Source: Anaerotignum lactatifermentans DSM 14214 (lineage in GTDB: Bacteria > Bacillota > Clostridia > Lachnospirales > Anaerotignaceae). Taken from it: a stretch of DNA of 64,000 nucleotides. Of this stretch, positions 1 through 6,816 are shown piece by piece; the stretch's first letter is position 1, and each line of letters starts with the position of its first letter. The stretch lies in NCBI RefSeq assembly GCF_900142265.1, contig NZ_FRAH01000012.1, forward strand, positions 1 to 64,000, read 5' to 3'. The notes beneath the pieces are model-generated. The model was not told the DNA's origin, did no database searches, and worked only from the letters and a program-made list of their open reading frames with translations. The translations under genes were made by a program, and so were the position numbers.

Positions 1-20
1 AAAAATTTTTTAGTTCCTAC

Positions 21-49
21 TTGACACAAGAAGATTGTTGTGCGATAAT
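21..49 (+). promoter_or_regulatory. Sigma-A promoter of the conjugation operon
   Basis: TTGACA at 21-26 and GATAAT at 44-49 are separated by exactly 17 bases, a near-consensus housekeeping promoter. It points right into the replication/conjugation gene block. Transcription should start around 56, inside the hairpin described next, so the terminator-like leader is almost the first thing transcribed. Confidence 0.75.
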
Positions 50-108
50 GGGACTAAATCAGAAAGACCTTGAAAATCAAGGGATTCTGGCTTAGTCCCT
101 TCTTTTTT
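50..108 (+). terminator. Terminator-like leader hairpin directly after the promoter
   Basis: Arms GGGACTAA (50-57) and TTAGTCCC (92-99) enclose CAGAA/TTCTG and an inner CCTTGA/TCAAGG stem (68-73 and 77-82), followed by six T at 103-108. It has the form of an intrinsic terminator but lies between the promoter and the first gene, so it probably acts as an attenuator. The true start site decides whether the first arm is fully transcribed. Confidence 0.6.
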
Positions 109-231
109 GACCTGAAAGAGGAACAATCGCTCAACAATCGGCGCACAGGATCAAAACCGGCTGGCGGTGGCTATGGAGGTACACTGCATAAGCCCTTCCC
201 GTTGCGCTGCCCACAACGAAAGGAGTCCATC

Positions 232-444
232 ATGAAACAGGGAACTTTGGTTTATGATCACGCAACGGATCGGTACGACATTCGCTTTGACCTTGACTGC
301 TACTACGGCGGTCTGCACTGCGGGGAATGCTTCGATGTCATGGTCGGGGGCAAGTGGAAACCCACCCGGATCGAGATGGCTGCGGACTGGTATCTGGTCG
401 GCATCCGCACGGACGATTTGCAGGGATTGAGGGTGAGGATGTGA
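232..444 (+). CDS. Small DUF5348-like protein
   Basis: This 70-residue protein starts at an ATG placed seven bases after an AAAGGAG ribosome site. The sequence (MKQGTLVYDHATDRYDIRF at the start, then a cysteine pair around YYGGLHCGECF and a basic C-terminus) resembles the small DUF5348 proteins at the front of Tn1549-type elements, whose function is unknown. The compact, strand-rich pattern suggests a single beta domain. Its stop overlaps the GTG start of the next gene (ATGTGA), so the two are probably translationally coupled. An upstream in-frame extension to base 70 exists but has no ribosome site and covers the leader hairpin, so I reject it. The family name is from memory; the gene itself is well supported. 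Confidence 0.65.
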   Translation: MKQGTLVYDHATDRYDIRFDLDCYYGGLHCGECFDVMVGGKWKPTRIEMAADWYLVGIRTDDLQGLRVRM

Positions 445-740
445 AGACTTTTCTCAAGGAAGTGCTGCTTCCTCTGCTAATTGCCCTTTGTCTTGCCGCA
501 TTCTTCAAGCCGGTCTATATGGCGGAAGGCGTATGTGACTACTTCCTGATGTGGCTCTGTGTCGGCTTCCCATTCGGCATCCGCAGGATGTGTCTCTGGC
601 TCGTCCCCTTCGGTTACGGCATATCCGGCACAGTAGGAATCTTCGCACTCAACATCATCATCGGCGGTCTTATCGGAGGACTCGCCCTGATTGTCGGGCT
701 GCTGCTCGGCATCATCCATACCATCCGAGAAATCATCTGA
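441..740 (+). CDS. Small integral membrane protein
   Basis: This 99-residue protein starts at GTG 441, overlapping the previous stop by four bases. It is almost entirely hydrophobic: a segment near residues 8-22 (LLPLLIALCLAAFF), a middle stretch around 30-55, and a long Gly/Ile/Leu-rich segment from about 62 to 92. Two to three membrane spans are likely. I do not recognise a family. Position next to the DUF5348-like gene at the head of the conjugation block suggests a role in establishment or transfer, but that is inference. A strong terminator-like hairpin follows at 757-808. Confidence 0.55.
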   Translation: MKTFLKEVLLPLLIALCLAAFFKPVYMAEGVCDYFLMWLCVGFPFGIRRMCLWLVPFGYGISGTVGIFALNIIIGGLIGGLALIVGLLLGIIHTIREII

Positions 741-756
741 ATATCCGAAAAGCCAA

Positions 757-808
757 GAGGGTTTGTTTCATTCTCCAATTCGGAGCATGAAGCAAACCCT
801 CTTTTTTT
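757..808 (+). terminator. Strong intrinsic terminator within the 5' operon
   Basis: Arms AGAGGGTTTGTTTCAT (757-772) and ATGAAGCAAACCCTCT (787-802) pair along 16 positions with one wobble, cap an inner CTCC/GGAG, and run into a seven-T tract (802-808). It separates the first two small genes from the rest of the block, so readthrough or another promoter is needed downstream. Confidence 0.8.
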
Positions 809-880
809 GTTGCCCGAAAGCTGGAACAATCTGCCTCTTGCAGATGTCGGCGGTGCGGCGAGGAAAGGAGAAAAAACAAA

Positions 881-1111
881 ATGAGCTACATGACAGCCGG
901 TAAGCTGCAAGCCTTTGAAGCCCTCATGAAGGAGGTACCCGGCCACAACCACTATGACAGCGGATGCGACGGGATCTGCCCGGAATGCCGGTCGTGCTGC
1001 TTCCATCGTCCCTACTGGAAATATCAAACCTGTGTCTTCGAGGAATGCCCCTATTCCCCGGTGAAGCTGTCAACGCTGCGCTGTCAGCCGGTGATGGCAA
1101 GGGAGGGATAA
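881..1111 (+). CDS. Small cysteine-rich protein of the element
   Basis: This 76-residue protein has nine cysteines, clustered as CDGICPECRSCC, then CVFEEC, then one near the C-terminus, which suggests a metal-binding fold. The ATG at 881 follows GAAAGGAG by about 11 bases; ATG 890 is an alternative. It ends five bases before the replication initiator gene and is probably co-transcribed with it. I know similar short Cys-rich proteins at this position in Tn1549-like elements but no function. It could bind DNA or be a zinc-storage or adaptor protein; the sequence does not decide. Confidence 0.5.
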   Translation: MSYMTAGKLQAFEALMKEVPGHNHYDSGCDGICPECRSCCFHRPYWKYQTCVFEECPYSPVKLSTLRCQPVMAREG

Positions 1112-1115
1112 CCGC

Positions 1116-1952
1116 ATGGCAGTCTATCGCGTCAACAAAAGCCGTGGCTACACGGTCATGGCAAATTACCATCTCAGGGATAAAACCCTGTCCCTCAAGG
1201 CCGTAGGGCTGCTCTCCAAAATGCTGTCCTTCAACGATGGCTGGCAGTTCTCAACGAAAGGTCTTTCGGCGATCTGCAAGGAAGGTCCCGATGCTGTTCT
1301 GGCAGCTCTCAGGGAGCTTGAAGATCACGGCTACCTTATCCGTCACAGGCAACGCGACGCCAAGGGCAGGATGAGCAACACGGTCTTTGAGATTTACGAA
1401 CAGCCACAACCGGTTTCTCCACACAGGGAAAATCCAGATGTGGATAATCCAGATATGGAGAATCCACACATGGAAAACCCACATGGGGAAAATCCCGCAC
1501 AATTAAATACTAATCAAGTAATTAACAACCAAAGAAATAACTCTCTGAATAAGTATCAATCTATCAATCTTGATGGGATGGACAGGATGGATGAACGGGA
1601 GCAATACAGGGAATTGATCCGGGATAACCTTGAGATCGACATCCGCTCTCAGGACAGGCACTATGACCTTGACCGGGTAAATGAAATTGTCGAGATCATG
1701 CTGGATGCCGTCTGCTCCACAAGCCCCACCATCCGTATCAACGGAGAAGATATGCCGCAGCCGGTGGTCAAATCACGCTTCCTCAAGCTGGACAGCGGCC
1801 ACATTGACTATGTGCTCCAAGCGATGAACGATTGCCCTTCCGACATTCGGAACATCCGGGCATATCTGCTCACGGCGTTATACAACGCTTCGCTGACCAT
1901 AGACAACTACTATTCAGCCCGCGTGAACTACGATTTTCACGGGAAAGGCTGA
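1116..1952 (+). CDS. repA: Replication initiator RepA-like protein with DUF6017-like C-terminus
   Basis: This 278-residue protein starts MAVYRVNKSRGYTVMANYHL, the RepA N-terminal winged-helix type found in Firmicutes plasmids and Tn1549-family ICEs. Residues about 1-95 form the DNA-binding domain. A flexible linker around 103-130 carries repeated units ending in NP (ENP, DNP, MENP), encoded by a degenerate 15-base repeat. The C-terminal part, about 160-278, is helical and resembles the DUF6017 partner domain. The expected role is to start replication of the excised circular form and help stable maintenance. The start follows a GGGAGGG site. Downstream, 1953-2068 has no gene; it holds an imperfect dyad (CCCG...CGGG around 2021-2037) and the ribosome site of the next gene. 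Confidence 0.8.
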   Translation: MAVYRVNKSRGYTVMANYHLRDKTLSLKAVGLLSKMLSFNDGWQFSTKGLSAICKEGPDAVLAALRELEDHGYLIRHRQRDAKGRMSNTVFEIYEQPQPVSPHRENPDVDNPDMENPHMENPHGENPAQLNTNQVINNQRNNSLNKYQSINLDGMDRMDEREQYRELIRDNLEIDIRSQDRHYDLDRVNEIVEIMLDAVCSTSPTIRINGEDMPQPVVKSRFLKLDSGHIDYVLQAMNDCPSDIRNIRAYLLTALYNASLTIDNYYSARVNYDFHGKG

Positions 1953-2068
1953 TGCGTAAGCATTCTTAATCAACTTCAAGGGGGTGAGATGAAAACATGA
2001 TCCACATTTTACACGGTGTCCCGCCTTAGTGACGGGATTGCCCCGCAAATCTCAGAAAGGAGGTCCCC

Positions 2069-2560
2069 ATGCAGGATGAAGTAAATACCAAAGTTGTTGC
2101 GATTGCCATTAAGGGCGGCAGGATCACTGCGGAAGTGCTGAAAAAGGCGCTCGCCAAATTCATTGAGGAAATTGAAAAGGCCGAAAAGCAAGCCTCTCAG
2201 CCCAAGACCTACCGGGGCAAGCAGTCCATCAAGCACCTTGTCGAGCAGAACGCCGCAATCAGCAACATCGAAGTGACCGACGGAAACATCAAGTCTTTCG
2301 AGCGTACAGCGAACAAGTACGGGATCGACTACGCGCTCAAGAAAGACACCTCTGAGCAGCCGCCGCGCTATCTCGTCTTCTTCAAAGGCCGGGATGTGGA
2401 TGTGATGACTCAGGCGTTCAAGGAGTTTTCCGCCAAGACGGTCAAGCAGAAAGAAAAGCAATCCCTCAAGCAGAAGCTCTCCCGCAGCAGGGAGCAGTCT
2501 AAAGTCCAGCACAAGGAGAAGGTCAAGGTTAAGACGAAGGATCGGGGCGTTGAGCTATGA
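2069..2560 (+). CDS. pcfB: PcfB family conjugation protein (DUF3801)
   Basis: This 163-residue protein (MQDEVNTKVVAIAIKGGRIT...) matches the PcfB/DUF3801 family encoded directly before the coupling protein in pCF10- and Tn1549-type transfer systems. There it acts as an accessory linking the relaxosome to the VirD4 receptor. The N-terminal half has long helices with the repeated lysine-rich pattern KKALAKFIEEIEKAEKQ. The C-terminal 45 residues are highly basic (KQKEKQSLKQKLSRSREQ), fitting nucleic-acid or acidic-partner binding. A strong AGAAAGGAGG site precedes the ATG. Its stop overlaps the VirD4 ATG (ATGA), indicating coupled translation. Confidence 0.85.
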   Translation: MQDEVNTKVVAIAIKGGRITAEVLKKALAKFIEEIEKAEKQASQPKTYRGKQSIKHLVEQNAAISNIEVTDGNIKSFERTANKYGIDYALKKDTSEQPPRYLVFFKGRDVDVMTQAFKEFSAKTVKQKEKQSLKQKLSRSREQSKVQHKEKVKVKTKDRGVEL

Positions 2561-4329
2561 AAAAGAAACTCGACATCAAAAAGCTCGTCCTTCTCAATCT
2601 CCCGTATGTGTTCGCCTTCTACTTTGTGGATAAGCTGGCGGCAGTCTTCCGGCTGGCTCCCGGCACAGAGTTCATCGACAAGCTCACCGGCGGCTTTGCC
2701 AATTTCGGCGCAGCGTTCGCTAATCCGCTCCCCAGCTTTCATCCAGTAGACCTTCTCATTGGTGTGGCCGGAGGCGCGTTGCTCAAGCTGGCCGTCTACA
2801 TCAAAGGCAAAAACCGCAAGAAATTCCGCCAAGGGGAGGAATACGGGTCAGCGCGTTGGGGACGACCGGAAGACATCCGGCCTTACATGGATGATGACTT
2901 TTCCAACAATGTCATTCTAACCCAGACCGAAGGGCTGACCATGAACAGCCGTCCGAAGCAGCCGAAGTACGCGAGGAATAAGAACATCCTTGTCATCGGT
3001 GGTTCCGGCTCGGGTAAGACCCGCTTCTTCGTGAAGCCCAACCTGATGCAGATGCACAGCTCCTATGTGGTCACTGATCCCAAGGGTACAGTGTTGGTCG
3101 AATGCGGAAAGATGCTTGAGAAAAACGGTTATATCATCAAGTCGCTGAATACGATCAACTTCCGAAAATCCATGCACTACAACCCGTTCGCCTACATCCG
3201 CAGCGAAAAAGACATCCTCAAACTGGTCAATACGATCATCGTCAACACGAAGGGAGATGGCGATAAGTCCGGGGAGGATTTCTGGGTCAAGGCTGAAAAG
3301 CTCTACTATACCGCCCTCATCGGCTATATCTGGTACGAAGCGCCCGAACACGAGAAAAATTTCACTACTTTGCTCGAATTGATCAACGCTTCGGAGGCCA
3401 GAGAGGATGACGAGACTTTCAAAAATCCCGTTGACCTCATGTTCGATGAGCTGGAAGAGCGCGAGCCAGACCACTTTGCCGTGAAGCAATACCGCAAATA
3501 CAAATTAGCCGCTGGCAAAACCGCAAAGTCGATCCTGATTAGCTGCGGCGCGAGACTTGCCCCATTTGACATCGCGGAGCTGCGGGAGCTGATGAGTTAC
3601 GACGAGATGGAGCTGGATTGCATCGGCGACCGCAAGACGGCGCTGTTCGTCATTATCTCTGATACCGACGATACCTTCAACTTTGTCGTGGCGATTATGT
3701 ACTCCCAGCTTTTTAACTTGCTCTGCGACAAGGCGGATGATGTCTACAATGGGCGGCTTCCCGTCCATGTCCGCTGTCTGCTCGATGAATTTGCGAACAT
3801 CGGTCAAATTCCGAAGTTCGATAAGCTGATTGCCACCATCCGAAGCCGGGAAATCTCAGCATCCATCATCTTGCAGTCCCAGAGCCAGCTCAAGACCATC
3901 TACAAGGACGCAGCGGACACGATTGTCGGCAACTGCGACTGTACGCTCTTCCTCGGCGGCAAGGAAAAATCCACTTTGAAGGAACTCAGTGAAATCCTCG
4001 GAAAGGAGACAATCGACCTATATAACACATCAGAAACCCGTTCAACCAACAACTCATACGGCCTGAACTATCAGAAGACCGGCAAGCAGCTCATGTCGGA
4101 GGACGAAATCGCTGTCATGGACGGCGGCAAATGTATTTTGCAGCTTAGAGGCGTGAGACCTTTTCTCAGTGACAAGTACGACATTACGAAGCATCCAAAA
4201 TACAAAATGCTGTCCGACTACGATAAGCGCAACGCCTTTGACATCGAGAAATACCGTTCTCACAAGCTGGTAGTCAAGCCCACCCAAACCTTCGACCTCT
4301 ATGACATGGGAGAGGTTGAAGCCGATTGA
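2557..4329 (+). CDS. virD4: VirD4/TraG-family type IV coupling protein
   Basis: This 590-residue ATPase should deliver the relaxase-DNA complex to the mating channel. It has two N-terminal membrane segments (about 10-30 and 63-82), a Walker A GGSGSGKT at residues 148-155, and a Walker B region LLDEFANIG near 407-415 followed by a QSQSQL segment, as in VirD4/TraG proteins. The length is normal for the Gram-positive Tn1549 type. The gene is coupled to pcfB by a four-base overlap. It ends in an acidic tail, and a terminator-like hairpin starts within its last codons (4328-4395), so expression may drop before the pilin genes. Confidence 0.93.
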   Translation: MKKKLDIKKLVLLNLPYVFAFYFVDKLAAVFRLAPGTEFIDKLTGGFANFGAAFANPLPSFHPVDLLIGVAGGALLKLAVYIKGKNRKKFRQGEEYGSARWGRPEDIRPYMDDDFSNNVILTQTEGLTMNSRPKQPKYARNKNILVIGGSGSGKTRFFVKPNLMQMHSSYVVTDPKGTVLVECGKMLEKNGYIIKSLNTINFRKSMHYNPFAYIRSEKDILKLVNTIIVNTKGDGDKSGEDFWVKAEKLYYTALIGYIWYEAPEHEKNFTTLLELINASEAREDDETFKNPVDLMFDELEEREPDHFAVKQYRKYKLAAGKTAKSILISCGARLAPFDIAELRELMSYDEMELDCIGDRKTALFVIISDTDDTFNFVVAIMYSQLFNLLCDKADDVYNGRLPVHVRCLLDEFANIGQIPKFDKLIATIRSREISASIILQSQSQLKTIYKDAADTIVGNCDCTLFLGGKEKSTLKELSEILGKETIDLYNTSETRSTNNSYGLNYQKTGKQLMSEDEIAVMDGGKCILQLRGVRPFLSDKYDITKHPKYKMLSDYDKRNAFDIEKYRSHKLVVKPTQTFDLYDMGEVEAD

Positions 4330-4395
4330 AGCCCCGTCATGCACTGCGCATGGGCAATGCCCAAAGCAGAACAATGACGGGGCTTCTATTTTTTT
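4328..4395 (+). terminator. Intrinsic terminator after virD4
   Basis: Arms GAAGCCCCGTCAT (4328-4340) and ATGACGGGGCTTC (4374-4386) are perfectly complementary over 13 bp, with a small inner GGGC/GCCC stem, followed by a seven-T run (4389-4395). The first arm overlaps the virD4 stop codon. It lies between the coupling protein and the first pilin copy and probably sets relative expression. Confidence 0.85.
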
Positions 4396-4440
4396 GCCCA
4401 TTTTCAATAATTCACACTCAAAAATCAAGGAGGTCACTCT

Positions 4441-4653
4441 ATGGAATTTATCAATCAGGCGGTTACGGTCCTTCAGACGCTCGTTGTTGCCCTCGGTGCC
4501 GGTCTGGCTGTGTGGGGTGTGGTCAATCTCATGGAGGGCTACGGCAATGACAATCCCGGCGCCAAGAGCCAGGGCATCAAGCAGTTGATGGCCGGTGGCG
4601 GCGTGGTACTCATCGGCACGACCCTCATCCCCCTGCTGTCCGGTTTGTTCTGA
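4441..4653 (+). CDS. Maff2-family small membrane protein, copy 1 (VirB2/pilin-like)
   Basis: This 70-residue protein has two membrane segments (about 6-28 and 47-67) joined by a short polar loop with GYGNDNPGAKSQG. It matches the Maff2 family of Tn1549-like elements, considered VirB2/TrbC-like (pilin or channel component) by size, topology and position before the VirB6 gene. A ribosome site AAGGAGG precedes the ATG. A second gene encoding exactly the same 70 residues follows 88 bases later. The two DNA copies differ at many third positions, so this is an old duplication held constant at the protein level. Confidence 0.85.
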   Translation: MEFINQAVTVLQTLVVALGAGLAVWGVVNLMEGYGNDNPGAKSQGIKQLMAGGGVVLIGTTLIPLLSGLF

Positions 4654-4675
4654 TCACCGGTTCGCGTGTCCACAT

Positions 4676-4712
4676 GGGAGGGCGCGAAATGCCGCGCTCT
4701 CCCTTAATTTTT
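4676..4712 (+). terminator. Intrinsic terminator between the two pilin copies
   Basis: GGGAGGGCGCG (4676-4686) pairs with CGCGCTCTCCC (4693-4703) over 11 bp with one wobble, a six-base loop and a T-rich tail (TTAATTTTT). It separates the duplicated Maff2 genes and may limit readthrough from copy 1 into copy 2. Confidence 0.75.
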
Positions 4713-4741
4713 AATCAATTTCCAACATAAGGAGGTCATTT

Positions 4742-4954
4742 ATGGAATTTATCAATCAGGCAGTTACCGTTTTGCAGACCCTCGTTGTCGCCCTTGGCGC
4801 TGGCCTTGCCGTGTGGGGCGTGGTCAACCTCATGGAGGGGTACGGCAATGACAATCCCGGTGCCAAGAGCCAAGGAATCAAGCAGTTGATGGCCGGTGGT
4901 GGTGTGGTACTCATCGGCACGACCCTTATCCCGCTTCTGTCTGGCCTGTTCTGA
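4742..4954 (+). CDS. Maff2-family small membrane protein, copy 2
   Basis: The 70-residue product is identical to that of the gene at 4441-4653: two membrane spans and the same GNDNPGAKSQG loop. By eye I count roughly two dozen base differences between the copies, all synonymous. The intergenic leaders share only the AAGGAGGTCA-type ribosome site. It sits 37 bases before the VirB6-like gene, the usual place for the single Maff2 gene of related elements, so copy 1 may be the extra one. Likely role: abundant small subunit of the conjugation pilus or channel (inference). Confidence 0.85.
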   Translation: MEFINQAVTVLQTLVVALGAGLAVWGVVNLMEGYGNDNPGAKSQGIKQLMAGGGVVLIGTTLIPLLSGLF

Positions 4955-4991
4955 TCCGGCAACCCCAGCATAACCGAAAGGTGGTGAAATA

Positions 4992-5861
4992 TTGGGATTT
5001 ATCCTTGAAAAAATCGAAGAAGCCATAAAAGAGCTTCTGATCGGCTGGATTGAAAGCAACATGACCAATATGTTCACCGATGTCAACGACAAGGTAGGGA
5101 CGATAGCTGCTGAGGTAGGCAAAACGCCCTCTTCATGGGATAGCAGCATATACCAGATGATCCGGGGACTATCCGAAAATGTGATAGTCCCCATCGCTGG
5201 TATCATCATCACCTTTGTCCTGTGTTACGAGCTGATCTCCATGATCACCGAGAAAAACAACTTGCATGACATGGACACATGGATGTTCTTCAAGTGGTTC
5301 TTCAAGGCGGCTGTGGCGATCTACCTCGTTACCAATACCTTTGACATTGTGATGGCGGTCTTCGACATCGGTCAGAATGTCGTAGCCGGTGCAGCCGGTG
5401 TCATAAGCGGCGACACGAACATCGACATCGAATCCACTCTTGAACAAATGCGCGCCAGCATGGAAACGATGGGTATTGGCGAACTGCTTGGCCTGTCCAT
5501 AGAGACGCTGCTGATCAGCCTGTGCCTCAAGATCATGTCCATTCTCATCACGGTCATTCTCTATGGCCGTATGATTGAGATTTATTGCACCGTGAGCATC
5601 GCGCCCATTCCCATTGCGACGATGAGCAACCGCGAATGGGGCAGCATCGGCACGAACTACCTCAAAGGGCTGTTCGCGCTGGCATTCCAAGGCTTCCTCA
5701 TCATGGTGTGCGTTGCGATCTATGCCGTGCTCATCAACAACATGATCATCGCAGCCAATATCCACTCGGCGCTATTCTCGGTGGCAGCTTATACGGTCAT
5801 TCTTTGCTTCTCCCTGTTCAAGACAGGTTCGCTTGCAAAGTCACTATTCAATGCCCACTGA
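4992..5861 (+). CDS. VirB6/TrbL-like polytopic conjugation protein
   Basis: This 289-residue protein has an N-terminal amphipathic part and at least five hydrophobic segments (about 56-80, 98-120, 165-190, 230-256 and 262-282), the topology of VirB6/TrbL inner-membrane channel proteins. The start is TTG 4992, preceded by GAAAGGTGG at suitable spacing; no closer ATG fits. Its place between the pilin-like genes and PrgI/VirB4 is standard for Tn1549-type operons. The acidic segment after the second span (around DTNIDIESTLEQM) is probably extracellular. Confidence 0.85.
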   Translation: MGFILEKIEEAIKELLIGWIESNMTNMFTDVNDKVGTIAAEVGKTPSSWDSSIYQMIRGLSENVIVPIAGIIITFVLCYELISMITEKNNLHDMDTWMFFKWFFKAAVAIYLVTNTFDIVMAVFDIGQNVVAGAAGVISGDTNIDIESTLEQMRASMETMGIGELLGLSIETLLISLCLKIMSILITVILYGRMIEIYCTVSIAPIPIATMSNREWGSIGTNYLKGLFALAFQGFLIMVCVAIYAVLINNMIIAANIHSALFSVAAYTVILCFSLFKTGSLAKSLFNAH

Positions 5862-5876
5862 GAAAGGAGGGTCAGC

Positions 5877-6563
5877 TTGAAGAAATACTCCGTGATCTAC
5901 GCCGACCCTCCGTGGCGGTACAAGGTCTACTCAAAGAAGGGGCTTGGCCGCTCAGCGGAAAGCCATTACCCGACCATGAGCCTTGAAGACATCAAGGCTC
6001 TGCCTATTGGAGAGCTTGCAGCAAAAGACTGTGCGCTCTTCATGTGGATTACCTTCCCCTGTATGCAGGAGGCGTTCCAAGTCCTTGAAGCATGGGGATT
6101 TGAATACAAAACGACGGCTTTTGTCTGGATCAAGCAGAACCGGGTGTCCAACAGCCTCTTTTGGGGCATGGGGTACTGGACACGGGCAAACGCTGAACTC
6201 TGCATCCTTGCAACGAAAGGCCATCCCAAACGGGCAAGCCCCGGTGTGCATCAGGTCATCATGAGCCACATTGAAGAGCACTCCAAGAAACCGGAGGAAG
6301 CCCGAAACCGCATCGTCCAGCTCATGGGCGATGTCCCGCGCATCGAACTTTTCGCCCGCCAGTCCCCCGAAGGCTGGGATGTATGGGGCAATGAGGTCGA
6401 ATGCAGCATCACTCTTGGAAAGGAGGTTCCCAATGGCGTTTGTACCGGTTCCGAAGGATCTGAATCGTGTCAAGACGAAGGTCATGTTCAACCTGACAAA
6501 GCGGCAGCTCATCTGCTTTGCGCTGGCTGCGGCAGCGGGTGTTCCGATCTTCTTCCTGACTAA
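5877..6563 (+). CDS. MT-A70-family adenine DNA methyltransferase with C-terminal overrun
   Basis: The 228-residue frame starts at TTG 5877 after GAAAGGAGG. Motif DPPW at residues 10-13 and the downstream WGMGYWTRANAE segment identify the MT-A70 (N6-adenine) family common in this position of Tn1549-like elements. The homologous part appears to finish near residue 182 (GWDVWGNEVE), where family members usually stop soon after. Here the frame runs on about 45 residues into low-complexity Cys/Ser/Gly sequence that is the out-of-frame reading of prgI, a 131-base overlap. The tail is probably a lost stop codon rather than a domain. The enzyme could modify the element to avoid restriction in recipients. 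Confidence 0.8.
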   Translation: MKKYSVIYADPPWRYKVYSKKGLGRSAESHYPTMSLEDIKALPIGELAAKDCALFMWITFPCMQEAFQVLEAWGFEYKTTAFVWIKQNRVSNSLFWGMGYWTRANAELCILATKGHPKRASPGVHQVIMSHIEEHSKKPEEARNRIVQLMGDVPRIELFARQSPEGWDVWGNEVECSITLGKEVPNGVCTGSEGSESCQDEGHVQPDKAAAHLLCAGCGSGCSDLLPD

Positions 6564-6816
6564 GCCCAGCCTCGGCATCTCCACTTCGGCAATGCTGATG
6601 GTGGTCATCATGCTCCCGTTTATCTTCTTCGCTCTCTATGAGAAGGACGGACAACCGGCTGAAAAAATCCTCGGCCATGTGATCAAGTCCATGTTTCTGA
6701 GGGATAAGGTGCGGCCATACCGCACGAACAACCTATACGCTGCGATCCAGCAGGAAATCAAAGAGAAGGAGGAATTGCAGATTGCACAGCAGCACGAAAA
6801 AGGCCGCAGAGCCTAA
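6433..6816 (+). CDS. prgI: PrgI family conjugation protein
   Basis: This 127-residue protein starts MAFVPVPKDLNRVKTKVMFN, typical of PrgI, a small VirB3-like membrane partner of VirB4 in Gram-positive type IV secretion. Two adjacent membrane segments lie at about 28-48 and 52-72, followed by a basic cytoplasmic tail. The ATG at 6433 follows AAAGGAGG by six bases. The gene starts inside the overrun of the methyltransferase frame and overlaps the VirB4 start by 35 bases, so all three are tightly coupled. Confidence 0.9.
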   Translation: MAFVPVPKDLNRVKTKVMFNLTKRQLICFALAAAAGVPIFFLTKPSLGISTSAMLMVVIMLPFIFFALYEKDGQPAEKILGHVIKSMFLRDKVRPYRTNNLYAAIQQEIKEKEELQIAQQHEKGRRA

